Part shown: positions 15,201-23,144 of the stretch, in pieces
Layout: each line of letters starts with the position of its first letter
How positions within the stretch are numbered: the first letter of the stretch is position 1
Origin: Methanoregula sp. PtaU1.Bin051
GTDB lineage: Archaea; Halobacteriota; Methanomicrobia; Methanomicrobiales; Methanospirillaceae
Direction of reading: 5' to 3'
Length of the DNA stretch: 64,000 nt
NCBI GenBank assembly: GCA_002067895.1
Contig: MVRE01000006.1
Location: 287,849-351,848, forward strand
Notes under the pieces: model-generated
The model's input: only the letters and a program-made list of their open reading frames with translations
What the model was told of the DNA's origin: nothing
Database searches by the model: none
Position numbers and translations under genes: made by a program

Positions 15201-16818
15201 TCAGCCATGCTGTATTGTCGTGAGGATCAGCAGCAATGGCCTTTTCATAGGATGCAACGGCGTCGGCAATCCTCCCGAGTTCCTTTAATGCCCCGCCCCG
15301 GTTGCACCAGATGATGGCGTCTGCAGGATCGATGGCGATCGCATTGTCATAAGCTTCAACAGCCTCCTCATGCCGCCCGAGACGGTCGAGCGCTGTACCT
15401 TTGTTATTCCAGATCGCCGGATCGTACGGATCCAAGGCGATGGCCCGGTCGTAAGCGGCTATTGCCTCTTCATACTTTCCTGCAGGGAGCAAGGACAGTC
15501 CTCTGGCATGCCATGCAGCCGCAGTGTTCTCTTCGGCCGCCACCTGTTCAGGGTTTTCAGCGGGGAGGATCCGGGCTTCGGCAGGTTCACCGCGACTTTC
15601 CGCGCCCGGTTCCGGTACCGCAGATGTTTCCGGCTCCTGCACCGATTCCGGTCCGGGCTCTTCTTCAGGCTCCTGTATGCCGACAGGTTCCGCAACGCCT
15701 GCTTTGTCAGCCTGTTCAATTTTTTCAGCCTGTTCAATATTTGGTATATCTCCGGCTTCCTCTGCTGCAGTAATCTCAGGGGGGAGGGCAGGTGATTCTT
15801 CCGCTTCTTTACCTGAACCAGTAACAGGCTGGTCAGGCAGTTCCGTTTGTGCGGCCACGGTAACCTCGTTCTGAAACACGGGGATCCTGGATGTCGCAGC
15901 AGCGCCGGCAGGCTCCTCCGGCAATGGTATTTTCTTTAGTTCCAGATCTTCTCCGACGGGAGCTGTGGATCCATAAGCGGGATCGATGGCTGCAGCGGTC
16001 TCGAATGCGGTTGCGGCGCGTTCTGCATGGTTCAGGTCCTTAAGAACCTCGCCCTTTGCAAACCATGCGGCCGCAAAATGCTGGCGTGCAGCTGTCGCAT
16101 GGTCGAGCGCATTGAGGGCATCGGTGTTCCTTCCCATCCGGTGGAGCAGGGTTCCCTTTGAATACCATGCGTCAGCATGTTTCGGATCGAAAGCGAGAGC
16201 GGTGTCATAGGCTTCGAGTGCATCATCCCGACGATCAATCTTTTCCAGGGCGTTTCCCTTGTTATACCATGCGGAGGCCGATTTCGGGAAGATGCCGATT
16301 GCGCGGTCGATGACGGCAATTGCGTCCTGATATTTTCCAAGCTTGATAAGGACACTGCCGATGTTGTTCCATGCGTCGGCATCATTGGGCCGAAGGTCGA
16401 TCGCCTTTTTAAATGCCTCTACGGCCCTGTCGAGCTGGCCGAGGTTGTCGAGAGCGGTTCCCCGGTTGAACCAGATTATAGCCTGTCCGCTGTCGATGGC
16501 GAGCGCACGGTTGAGTGAGACAAGGGCCTCCTCGTACCGTTCCAGCTTGTTGAGCGCCGATCCCTTGTTGTTCCATGCGACTGCATTGTCGGGATTCAGT
16601 CCGAGCGCCTTGTCGTACGCATCGTTTGCCTCCTCGTACCGGCCGAGCCTGTTCAGGGCGTTTCCCTTGTTGTACCATGCATCGGCATTACGTGGCAGTA
16701 CGGTAAGCACGCGGTCGAATTCAGCAATTGCCTCTTCATGCCTGCCAAGCTTGATAAGCGCGATCCCCCGGTTGAACCACTTGTAAGCATCCTCCTGATC
16801 ACTGATCTCTTTACGCAC
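9247..16818 (-). CDS. Giant tetratricopeptide repeat protein (2,523 residues)
   Basis: A single uninterrupted frame encodes about 69 consecutive 34-residue TPR units. Eight lie before, and about 61 after, a low-complexity Pro/Glu/Ala-rich linker at about residues 283-428. Units follow the W-x-N-K-G-x-A-L...G-R-x-E-E-A-I-x-A-Y/F-D-x-A-L-x-x-x-P-D pattern. No catalytic domain, signal peptide or membrane helix is visible, so it should be a cytoplasmic superhelical protein-binding scaffold. The start is GTG 16818 behind a GGAGG ribosome-binding site; a TATA-like TTTTATAC lies about 50 bases upstream. A membrane J-domain/TPR gene lies immediately upstream. Partners are unknown. Confidence 0.92.
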   Translation of the reverse strand: MRKEISDQEDAYKWFNRGIALIKLGRHEEAIAEFDRVLTVLPRNADAWYNKGNALNRLGRYEEANDAYDKALGLNPDNAVAWNNKGSALNKLERYEEALVSLNRALAIDSGQAIIWFNRGTALDNLGQLDRAVEAFKKAIDLRPNDADAWNNIGSVLIKLGKYQDAIAVIDRAIGIFPKSASAWYNKGNALEKIDRRDDALEAYDTALAFDPKHADAWYSKGTLLHRMGRNTDALNALDHATAARQHFAAAWFAKGEVLKDLNHAERAATAFETAAAIDPAYGSTAPVGEDLELKKIPLPEEPAGAAATSRIPVFQNEVTVAAQTELPDQPVTGSGKEAEESPALPPEITAAEEAGDIPNIEQAEKIEQADKAGVAEPVGIQEPEEEPGPESVQEPETSAVPEPGAESRGEPAEARILPAENPEQVAAEENTAAAWHARGLSLLPAGKYEEAIAAYDRAIALDPYDPAIWNNKGTALDRLGRHEEAVEAYDNAIAIDPADAIIWCNRGGALKELGRIADAVASYEKAIAADPHDNTAWLNKALLLSSLGQTEDALAAVTTALTLEPKDSRAWVVRGDLLDRLGREQDAVESFDNAARINAQDPEVWRGRGMVMLRLGQYIEAVESLDRAIEMGAKDASVWDAKGTALRELGHYEDAIRTYQQALDIEPKDAAIWNNKGLALLNFGMHREAIAAFEQATAIRPDYAAAWMNKGNALAEIGRYDVAIRAYDRALHIIGDDAVLWYSKGAALLKIRKYDEAIVAFDRSLAIDPESGQAWAGRGTALAGITKNEEALASLDRALALEPDQAIVWNRKGSVLKTLHRDSEAAEAFSKAAALDQDNPAIWKNLGGALVAVNRLAEALEIYNHVLTLEPHGTETWLSKAEILRQLGRVDEAVAAFDIVLNLDAGSAPAWAGKGIALLSQGRITEALGAFDNALVIDGSLGAIWEKKGSALIQLKKYGDAIVAFDRAIALDPHNTAAWAGKGITLCNLGRYDEAVNALDSALSSWPDDADLLIRKGMVLSVLGRNEESAEFFDKALALKPDDASAWAGKGRALAATGRYDEATAAFDRALVINPDLTAVWSAKGSAMTVLGYLEEAIVAFDRAIALDPENTAAWAGRGTALAGTGQYESAVSAFDQVLAKTPDNASAWTERGVILIRLSRNAEAIDSLDHALALQPDDARARFARGRALEGKGDQAGALEEYEKALSLDPAYAEAWAAKGNMLSGTGRYEEAVRAYTSALTLHPSDPVTWNNKGSTLNELGRYAEALDSFDKALALDANDAIVWNNKGSALINMNENERAVAALDTAIDLNPSYAQAWFNKGHALSGLNRYEEAIAAYETAITILPQNAEAWYHKGAALEALGKRPDAIAAYRRAIEIQPEYNEAWQSLGSVLLDDNQYENAIASFDRCLAEDPANGHLWRLRGRALAGLGRNTEALESFDKATAAGTVSAGLWREKASVLETLGRVQEASDAYDKAASLDPSDASAWFQKGSLLCTLGRYREAVSALDRGFAIRPDDIPARLAKGKALESIGRTEDAIVEYDRALATDPKMAGIWIQRGVALTGIRQYEAALDSFNRAIAINPEDAAAWSSIGITLMTLNRFPEAIDAYDKGLAIRPDDPSMWHNRGICLEKIGRIDDAAQAYDKAVSYAPYDAMAWTRRGHVLMQMNRYADAIAAFEKSAELKPDDASVWSAKGTALFRLERPQEAIVAYEQAIALGDNTRDTWFNMGTLLYDLRQYDKALVALDGTLTIDPDHAVAWCRKGQALCRLDLSEEAVAAFSRAITADPSLIRAWLGKGAALIRLQRYEDAIAAYDGVLAIDGKSTAAWFGKADALVKVKRLNEAVAAYESGLAIDTRHAGAWYRKGNALSDLGQYREAIAAYDRALFIEPSWAAAWNAKGAALISLGKPDDAIAALDKALLADPSDPIVLANKGAALEQLEHFHDAVAAYDKALEKLPQDADIWFGLGVILMRLAEYPEAVTAFERVLAIRRDDATAYHNKGLALIRQGKPEEAITALDQAVLLDPRDSTGWTSRGTALSMTGRHEEAIASFDKALAIDDKNNDAWFNRGNALTDLGRYDEAVVTYDNGLIVKPDDWQAWQNKALALIALNRPADAIPALDRVIALRPDDADAWNNMGSVLDRLGRHEEAVTAYEKALGLNPLLTASWKNKGLALSQLGRFEEAVEAYDHALSLDPNQAADWNNKGNALHWLGRHEEAVAAYNHALALQPNHPVGWRNKGFALHKLGRYDEAIAAYDRALVFKPDDAELLYNKGNALNRLGRSEEALATLDRALSIERANAEAWNNKGSALSRLGRHTEAVAAFDEALAINPDDTDALFNKGNALMRLGQFEEAISVFDHALALNPIDAAAWNNKGSALSHMGMHMEAVEAYDRALAIDPENAAGWINRGSALKNTGMFEEAVNSYERGLAIDPSIAKGWFFLGCVLGELQRHADALAAFDRSLALEKSDPVAWFNKSTALQMLGRHREALAALNRVLALRPHDEKVQRMKNDLIRLLRQK

Positions 16819-16866
16819 CCGATCCCTCCATTCGGAATTGTAGTCAAGGAGTTATCGGGAAGCGAA

Positions 16867-16877
16867 GTATAAAATCC
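16867..16877 (-). promoter_or_regulatory. Candidate TATA box of the giant TPR gene
   Basis: GGATTTTATAC on the leftward strand, about 50 bases before the GTG start, leaves room for an untranslated leader carrying the GGAGG ribosome-binding site. It sits in an imperfect TATAA-AATCC-TTATA inverted repeat. Confidence 0.4.
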
Positions 16878-16982
16878 TTATAGTACGTACCGACTCAATA
16901 ATCTGGAATTTGGCAGTACCGGCTTTTTTTCTTGGTTGGTTGCCCTCCCAACCGGTTTTAATCTGTTTACAGTAAAAATAAC

Positions 16983-17951
16983 TCAGAAAGAGGGTGAAAA
17001 CACCGGTCTGATGACAATATCCCGGTACAGTGCGTTGCTGTTGCGTGACAGGGATACACCGGCATTTTCAAACGCGATCCGTGCCTCTTTCTCTTGCCCA
17101 AGACCCTCGAGTGCAAAGGCCCTGTTGTTCCAGATCCACGCGACATCCGGGTTGCGGGTAAGGGCTTTATCAGTATAGACAAGGGACTCCTCATACCGGC
17201 CGAGCCCGAGAAGCGCTGCCCCTTTCTGGGCAAGAGCGAAGGAGTCACCGGGGGTGATCTCAAGTGCACGGTCAAAAGATTCTGCCGCCTCCTCGTGCAG
17301 GCCGAGGGCGTTCAAAGCCAGTCCCCGGTTGTACCACAGGTCGCGCCCGGCACCCACCGGATCCTGTGCGATCACCGCGTTGTATGCACGGAGCGCTCCT
17401 TCATAGTCTCCCGAAGCGTAGCATTCATCCCCCGCATCTTCCTGTGCCTGCATTGTATCCCGGGATACAGCTGCCGGGAAGATGGGTATTGCCTCTGCAC
17501 CGGAGTCATGCGGACTGTAGGTTCCGGCGACATCCGGAAGGATCAGAAAAGCTACGAAGGCAATAAGGCAAAGGATACACAGCCCGGCACAGCCCGTGGC
17601 AGTGAACCTTGCAGTTTTGGAGCTGAACTGTATCCTTGACCCCACGCGTTTTACGGCCCGGTACAACCTGCTCCAGCGACTGCCCGTATCCCTGCTTCTC
17701 TCCTGCCAGGGAGCGGTATCTGCGTCGAACGGGACCTTACCGGCGAGCGCCCGGTCGTACCTCGCCCTGCGTTCAGGATCGCAGAGTACTTCGGCCGCTT
17801 CGTTGATCTCTCTCATCCGCTCTTCGGCGTCCGGATGGCGGGAAATATCCGGGTGCCACTCCTTAACCTTCCGCCGGAATGCGGATACTATCTCATCAGC
17901 CGTCGCATCGGATGAGACGCCAAGGATGTGGTAATAAGTGATCCTCGCCAT
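16983..17951 (-). CDS. Membrane-anchored J-domain protein with C-terminal TPRs
   Basis: A 322-residue protein with an N-terminal J domain (residues 4-68, HPD triad at 33-35) that would stimulate an Hsp70 ATPase. A basic linker is followed by one transmembrane helix at about 118-139 and then about four TPR units from residue 165 to the end. It lacks the G/F region and zinc domain of DnaJ, so it is a DNAJC-type co-chaperone. Its TPR units resemble those of the giant TPR protein encoded 164 bp downstream, suggesting related clients. Which side of the membrane the TPRs face cannot be fixed from sequence. Confidence 0.85.
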   Translation of the reverse strand: MARITYYHILGVSSDATADEIVSAFRRKVKEWHPDISRHPDAEERMREINEAAEVLCDPERRARYDRALAGKVPFDADTAPWQERSRDTGSRWSRLYRAVKRVGSRIQFSSKTARFTATGCAGLCILCLIAFVAFLILPDVAGTYSPHDSGAEAIPIFPAAVSRDTMQAQEDAGDECYASGDYEGALRAYNAVIAQDPVGAGRDLWYNRGLALNALGLHEEAAESFDRALEITPGDSFALAQKGAALLGLGRYEESLVYTDKALTRNPDVAWIWNNRAFALEGLGQEKEARIAFENAGVSLSRNSNALYRDIVIRPVFSPSF

Positions 17952-18071
17952 GAAGATACCGGTGCCCGTTTTTCCTTAATCCGTTATCCCGCGATCCGGC
18001 GATTGGGCGCCGGAACGGCCGGATCCTCAGGATCCGGATCAAACTATGATTTTAAAAACCTTCCATACCGT

Positions 18072-18959
18072 TCAGACAAGCGGATCAGGTTGGGCGTCCC
18101 CGGCGACCGGGAGTTTTGTCGTCTTAATAACGAACGGCTCTTTCGAGCGGGCCATCTTCTGCACGATAATTATCTTCCCCTTCTCCGATACGGCAAAGAC
18201 CGGTATTGCTGTTCCCGCCTGTACGAGTGCCCGTTTTCCTGCTATCTCCCGGATCGCTTTCGACGCGCATGATGTCAGGAGATCTGAGGCGGCAACAAGG
18301 CGCTCCGCCTCGCTTTGGGAAAGGCCGGTTACGTGCACCGCCACTATCAGGGTCTCCGGATAACGGGACCTTATCTGTTCGGCGGATGCCGGGTCGGCAA
18401 CGGTAACCGCGATCTTTCTGAACCCCTGTGCCACGGCACGTTCCACGCCGACCACCTGATCGAGACATGCGCTCTTTTTGTCAATGACAATCCCCCCGTT
18501 CTGTTCGATCCGTTCGATTACTGCAGGAATCGGGCAGGTCGCAACAAGCCCCGACATCCGACCCCCGATTCCCTGAACAAGTTCCGGGGTGGTGGCGATC
18601 ACGGTCCCTGCCCCGTCAGATGCGATGACAACGGCATCGAGTAGTTTCTCGTGGATCGCAAAACTGAGCAGCTCCGATGCCCCGAACCCGACAAATTCCC
18701 TCCGGTCGACCACCTCCCGCCGGTCCGTGCACATGCCGAAGGCCTTTATCCTGTGGGTGATGTTCTCCCTGACCGCCTCTTTCGTGATCGCGGATATCGG
18801 GTATGCAAACCGCTTTGCAAGCGGGCAGTCCTTGATGACCGGATCCCCGACCTCGACGACCTCGCCGTCCCGTATTACGATCCTGCATTTTCCGATTGCC
18901 TCGATGATATGTTCGCCGTCTCCGGATCCCATCGCACCAGCTCCTTTTCTTTTATTCAT
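18072..18959 (-). CDS. Methanogenesis marker protein 8 (DUF2099)
   Basis: A 295-residue protein of a family confined largely to methanogens and relatives and used as a methanogenesis marker. Recognised by VKDCPLAKRF-like CPLA segment, REFVGFGASELLSFA, a SDGAGTVI stretch and the ACLDQVVGVERAV region with conserved cysteines. The role is unknown; marker proteins are thought to support methyl-coenzyme M reductase or its cofactors. It stands between the J-domain gene and a divergent membrane acyltransferase, without an obvious operon. The start ATG 18959 gives a 15-residue variable leader before the conserved part. Confidence 0.8.
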   Translation of the reverse strand: MNKRKGAGAMGSGDGEHIIEAIGKCRIVIRDGEVVEVGDPVIKDCPLAKRFAYPISAITKEAVRENITHRIKAFGMCTDRREVVDRREFVGFGASELLSFAIHEKLLDAVVIASDGAGTVIATTPELVQGIGGRMSGLVATCPIPAVIERIEQNGGIVIDKKSACLDQVVGVERAVAQGFRKIAVTVADPASAEQIRSRYPETLIVAVHVTGLSQSEAERLVAASDLLTSCASKAIREIAGKRALVQAGTAIPVFAVSEKGKIIIVQKMARSKEPFVIKTTKLPVAGDAQPDPLV

Positions 18960-19051
18960 GGTCGCGGGATCTTCATAACGCTGCCCCTATCTGCATGCTT
19001 CCGGACTCCGTATCCTACAGGATTATTGCGGATCGCAAACGATAGCTCCGT

Positions 19052-19804
19052 GTGGCAGGAACAGTACGGTACATTGAACTGGATGCCGCCCGCGGGGTTG
19101 CAATCCTGATGATGATCCTGTTCCATACGCTGTTTGACCTCTCATTTTTCCAGTTGTACCCGGTCAATGTCGCATCCGGTTTCTGGAGATATTTTGCATT
19201 TGCAACAGCATCGCTCTTCCTTCTTATCGCTGGCATTTCACTCTCGCTAAGTCATGCGAGGGCCCTGCACTCGATACAAACACGGGCAGGCATCGTAATC
19301 AAGTACCTGAAGAGGGGAGCCTTCATCTTCGTACTCGGCCTGCTGGTGACGCTGGCAACATACCTGTATCTCCATGAAGGATTTGTTATCTTTGGAATCC
19401 TGCAGGTAATCGGAGTTTCGATCATGCTCTCCCCGCTCTTCTTCCGGTTTAATGAAAAAAACATCCTGATCGGGGCGGTGCTCATCGTGATCGGAATGGT
19501 TTTTTCTTTTGCGTCCATCGATGGTCCCCTCTGGCTGGTCCCGGTAGGTATCCATCCTGCGGATTTCTGGTCCGTTGACTACGAACCGGTCTTCCCGTGG
19601 TCCGGGCTCGTGCTCATCGGGATGGGGCTTGGCAGTTATATCTATAAGAACGAAAAACGGGCGTTTACTTTGCCGGATAACGTCATGCGGTTTTTCATAC
19701 CTTTATCATTCCTTGGAAGACATTCCCTTCTGATCTACCTTGTCCACCAGCCGGCAATCCTGCTCATCATGCAGGTTCTGACCGGTGCCCGTGTTTACTG
19801 GTGA
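19052..19804 (+). CDS. DUF1624-type membrane acyltransferase (heparan-alpha-glucosaminide N-acetyltransferase-like)
   Basis: A 250-residue membrane protein with about seven helices. The N-terminus RYIELDAARGVAILMMILFH is the signature of the DUF1624/acyltransferase-3-like group, in which the buried histidine is thought to take part in acyl transfer across the membrane. The substrate is unknown. The start is GTG 19052; no ATG lies close to the conserved motif. The next gene, a drug/metabolite transporter, follows 72 bp downstream in the same direction. Confidence 0.75.
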   Translation: MAGTVRYIELDAARGVAILMMILFHTLFDLSFFQLYPVNVASGFWRYFAFATASLFLLIAGISLSLSHARALHSIQTRAGIVIKYLKRGAFIFVLGLLVTLATYLYLHEGFVIFGILQVIGVSIMLSPLFFRFNEKNILIGAVLIVIGMVFSFASIDGPLWLVPVGIHPADFWSVDYEPVFPWSGLVLIGMGLGSYIYKNEKRAFTLPDNVMRFFIPLSFLGRHSLLIYLVHQPAILLIMQVLTGARVYW

Positions 19805-19876
19805 CAAGACCTTCAGACGGCCAAGAACCGGTATGCGATCAACCCCTTCCGGGTTTCCGGATACCGCTGCAGGAGG

Positions 19877-20866
19877 ATGTCGGTACGTCTCTTTAATCCT
19901 GCCACACAGTCTATATTTTTTATTATAATGCTCTGGATCCTATTCTCTGCACTGGGCTCTGCGGCGAATGCCGGATATTTCATCGCTGTAAAAAGACTTC
20001 TTGCCACAACCGACCGGAACGTTCTTGCGGCAGGCAGCTTCTTCATAACCGGTATTTTTCTTCTCCTGCTGGCGCTGGTCCGCGGGATCCCCCCGCTGGG
20101 AAATGAACTTGTTATAGCGGTTATCGGGACCTCCGTTCTCAATATCATAGCAACAACTCTTGTCTACCGGGCACTTCCAGCAACAGATATCTCGCTTGCG
20201 GTCCCGATGATCTCGTTCACTCCTGTCTTCCTGATTGTGTCGTCATTTCTCATCCTGGGAGAGATCCCGACCCTTTTGGGGATTGCCGGAATCTGCGTTA
20301 TCGTCACAGGCTCCTATCTCCTGAACCTTTCCCAGACGCATACGAGTCTTGCTGACCCGTTCCGGGCAATACTACGCAACCGCGGATCCATATCCATGCT
20401 TGCAGTCGCTTTCATCTATTCAATCTCGCTGAACTTTGACAAGATGGTCGTCCTGAACTCAGACCCGGTCTTCGGTTCGGCTCTTGTCTGTCTTGTCCTC
20501 GGCCTATCATTTTTCATCATCAGACAGGTCTCGGTCATGCATCGGGACACGGGACAGGCGGGATTTACTGATACGGTTCATCAAAGGTTGGCTGCGCAGG
20601 CAAAACGGAAGGGGATAATGGGTCCGTATATCGCAGGCGCACCTGCATTTACCGGCATCGGGATTATGCTCACCATTGAAATGATAACGATCAACTACGC
20701 ATTCACCCTGCAGATCGTACCGTACGTCATCGCGATCAAGCGGATGAGTATCATACTGATGGTATTCTATGGCACCATTATTGCACACGAAGGGGAAGTG
20801 ATCCGAAGGCTGGCCGGCGCCGGTTTCATGGTTGCCGGGGCCATCCTTATTATCCTGTCAGGGTAA
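19877..20866 (+). CDS. EamA/DMT-superfamily transporter
   Basis: A 329-residue protein with about ten hydrophobic helices in two EamA-like halves (for example ALGSAANAGYFIAVKRLL and LVYRALPATDISLAVPMISF). The pattern of small residues and a conserved proline after the fourth helix fits drug/metabolite transporters. The substrate is unknown. An internal ATG at 19928 (MLWILFSALG) is an equally good start. The gene converges on adenine deaminase, ending 14 bp from its stop. Confidence 0.8.
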   Translation: MSVRLFNPATQSIFFIIMLWILFSALGSAANAGYFIAVKRLLATTDRNVLAAGSFFITGIFLLLLALVRGIPPLGNELVIAVIGTSVLNIIATTLVYRALPATDISLAVPMISFTPVFLIVSSFLILGEIPTLLGIAGICVIVTGSYLLNLSQTHTSLADPFRAILRNRGSISMLAVAFIYSISLNFDKMVVLNSDPVFGSALVCLVLGLSFFIIRQVSVMHRDTGQAGFTDTVHQRLAAQAKRKGIMGPYIAGAPAFTGIGIMLTIEMITINYAFTLQIVPYVIAIKRMSIILMVFYGTIIAHEGEVIRRLAGAGFMVAGAILIILSG

Positions 20867-20880
20867 CTGTTGGACCGGAT

Positions 20881-22545
20881 TCACGAAAAAAGAGGCACGT
20901 CAGAGAAACGTTCCACGTCAAAAACGCCGCGGTCTGTTATCCGCAGTGACGGGATTACCGTCAGCGACAGGAATGAGAGGTACATGAACGGATCTTCGAT
21001 CCCTCCCATTAATCCGGTCATAGCATGGAGGGATCGGATCTGTCCGACGACCTCCTCATACGGCAGGGTAGACATCAGGCCACCGCAGTCCAGCTGAAGG
21101 CCGGCCTTCTCATGCCCGATGACAGCCGCCATCCCGCCCTGCATCCGAATTATTTCCGCAATCGCGGACAGGATGTCGGAATCGCTCGTTCCCACAGCAA
21201 TCACGTTATGGGCGTCATGGGCGATGCTCGATGCTATTGCCCCCTTCAGAAAGTTAAATCCCCGCACAAGCCCGACAGCGCTTGCCCCGGTGCCATACCG
21301 GTTACAGACGACAACTTTCAGGATATCACGTGCCGTATCCGGCACGGTCTCGCCATCGCATTCGATCATAAGCGGCTCCGTGACAATCTGGTGCGGCACG
21401 AGCCCGATCACACGGGCGGTACCTTTCCCCCGGATCCTGATCACTTCCCGGGTTGGCAGGCTGCAGCGGAACGATGGCGGGAGTGCAGAACCTGAAGTCC
21501 TTTTTATGGAATCGGGCTCCCTGCCGGCAACGAACACTTCCTTGATGACAAAACGGTCCGGATCGTCAACCACGCAGAAGTCTGCACGCCGCCCGGGGGA
21601 GAGGGCCCCCCTGTCGGCAAGCCCGAAACGCTCAGCCGCCGAGAGCGTTGCCACCCTGATTGCCAGCTCCGGGGCAACTCCGCATGCGACGGCTTTCCTG
21701 ATGCAGCGGTCGATGTGCCCTTCTTCAAGGAGAAGGTCTGCATGGCAGTCGTCTGTTGCGAAACAGCACCGGGCCGCGGTCTTTTCGGTCAGCAACGGGG
21801 CGAGTTCTTCGATATTCCGCTCTGTTGAGCCCTCCCGGATATAGATATACATCCCGGCTTCCAGTTTCTCGTACGCCTCATCGAGCCTTGTACACTCATG
21901 GTCGCTCTGGAGCCCTGCAAGGACATAGGCATTAAGACCCCTGCCCGAGAGGAGCGGGGCATGTCCGTCACGGATGGAAAAGAGGCCGATTTTCTCAAGT
22001 ACTTCGCTGTCACCGGCAAGGACGCCGGGATAGTTCATCATCTCCCCCAGTCCCAAGACTCCCTCATACCCTTTGAACTTTGCAAGATCCTGAGCAGAAA
22101 GAACTGCACCACCGATATCCCGGGGCGTTGCAGGTACGCAGGACGGTAACATGTACCTGATGTCGACCGGAAGCCCGGCCCGTTCCGAGAGCATGAACGC
22201 GATTCCATCGGCACCTGCAACATTTGCGATCTCATGAGGGTCGGCGATCACGGCAGCGGTTCCGTGCTGCGCCACCAAATAGGCATACTCACCGGGTGTC
22301 AGCAGAGAACTCTCGATATGTACGTGTGCATCAATCAGGCCGGGCACTAGATATCCCCCCTGCAGGTCATGTTCCGTAATCCCGGTATAATCCCCCATCC
22401 CGAGAATAATCCCGTCCCTGACGGCAAGATCGCCATGCACCCAGGTGAGGGTGAATGGATTGAAGATCTCGGCATTGGTAAAAACGGTATCAGCGGGCAC
22501 GGCCCCGCGTGCGGCCTGGATCAGGCGGGAAGTGTCGGGATGCAT
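20881..22545 (-). CDS. ade: Adenine deaminase
   Basis: Converts adenine to hypoxanthine in purine salvage. The 554-residue amidohydrolase has the metal site LIDAHVHIESS, then DPHEIANVAG, FATDDCHADLL and a C-terminal DCGGLMSTLPYEEVVGQI segment typical of the Ade family. Length is as expected. The start is ATG 22545. The upstream lipoprotein gene ends 11 bp before it on the same strand, so the two may share a transcript. Confidence 0.93.
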   Translation of the reverse strand: MHPDTSRLIQAARGAVPADTVFTNAEIFNPFTLTWVHGDLAVRDGIILGMGDYTGITEHDLQGGYLVPGLIDAHVHIESSLLTPGEYAYLVAQHGTAAVIADPHEIANVAGADGIAFMLSERAGLPVDIRYMLPSCVPATPRDIGGAVLSAQDLAKFKGYEGVLGLGEMMNYPGVLAGDSEVLEKIGLFSIRDGHAPLLSGRGLNAYVLAGLQSDHECTRLDEAYEKLEAGMYIYIREGSTERNIEELAPLLTEKTAARCCFATDDCHADLLLEEGHIDRCIRKAVACGVAPELAIRVATLSAAERFGLADRGALSPGRRADFCVVDDPDRFVIKEVFVAGREPDSIKRTSGSALPPSFRCSLPTREVIRIRGKGTARVIGLVPHQIVTEPLMIECDGETVPDTARDILKVVVCNRYGTGASAVGLVRGFNFLKGAIASSIAHDAHNVIAVGTSDSDILSAIAEIIRMQGGMAAVIGHEKAGLQLDCGGLMSTLPYEEVVGQIRSLHAMTGLMGGIEDPFMYLSFLSLTVIPSLRITDRGVFDVERFSDVPLFS

Positions 22546-22556
22546 CGAATAAAGGA

Positions 22557-22904
22557 TCAGACTACAACATCCTTGATGCTTGCGGTCTTCCTCTCGTTGT
22601 TAATAGTAAGGTAGATGTAGAGCTTGTAAGTCCCGGGCTCTAGGTGTAGTGGAACTGCAACACTGTTCTCGCCTTTTTCCAGCATGGCAGTGACAACGGT
22701 ATTGGTCAGTTCCCGCTGTTCCATGTTCCGTATCTCGTATGTCCGTACCTGGAGACCGGCGGTAACCGGGTTCCCGCTGTTGACGATATGAACGGTCAGG
22801 TGATCCTGCGAGGATGTCACCTCCCCGATTGCCAGCGACGTACAACCGGCAGTGATGAGGAATGCGATGCAGAGCATACAGCACAGGAACCTGCAGCTGG
22901 TCAT
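22557..22904 (-). CDS. Small predicted lipoprotein
   Basis: A 115-residue protein with a hydrophobic signal peptide ending in a lipobox (LITAGC, Cys21), so probably exported and lipid-anchored on the outer face of the membrane. The remainder is predicted beta-rich, resembling a small immunoglobulin-like or CARDB-like fold (NSGNPVTAGLQVRTYE...LEPGTYKLYIYL). No specific family recognised. It is encoded upstream of ade and divergent from cheW. Confidence 0.7.
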   Translation of the reverse strand: MTSCRFLCCMLCIAFLITAGCTSLAIGEVTSSQDHLTVHIVNSGNPVTAGLQVRTYEIRNMEQRELTNTVVTAMLEKGENSVAVPLHLEPGTYKLYIYLTINNERKTASIKDVVV

Positions 22905-23144
22905 AATGCAACAGTAAAGTTTATAGAATAAAAAATATGTGGTCAGGAGAGGTTGTGCAACAGTCGTACGAGCATTGACTTGCTGGGGGGCCGGTCCTCC
23001 ATAACCAATCCATCCGCAATGCAGGTACGCCAGACAGCAGGGCGATTCCCACCAGACTATTAAAGGACGAAGACCAAAGCAGATCTAACGTACGGTGTTA
23101 CCATATGAAAAGTACAACAAGTGCATTGAACGGAGTGAACAGCG
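22905..23144. other. Intergenic region upstream of cheW
   Basis: 240 bp with divergent promoters. The bases just before cheW include GGAGTGA at 23130-23136, a good ribosome-binding site for ATG 23145. An 18-codon frame starting ATG 23104 overlaps the cheW start and is probably not a gene. Confidence 0.3.

Noticed and set aside
9247..16818. Possible repeat array of the CRISPR type, from recurring short phrases such as TTGTTGTTCCATGC
   Set aside because: The recurrence has a 102-base period and is explained by the 34-codon TPR units of one reading frame.
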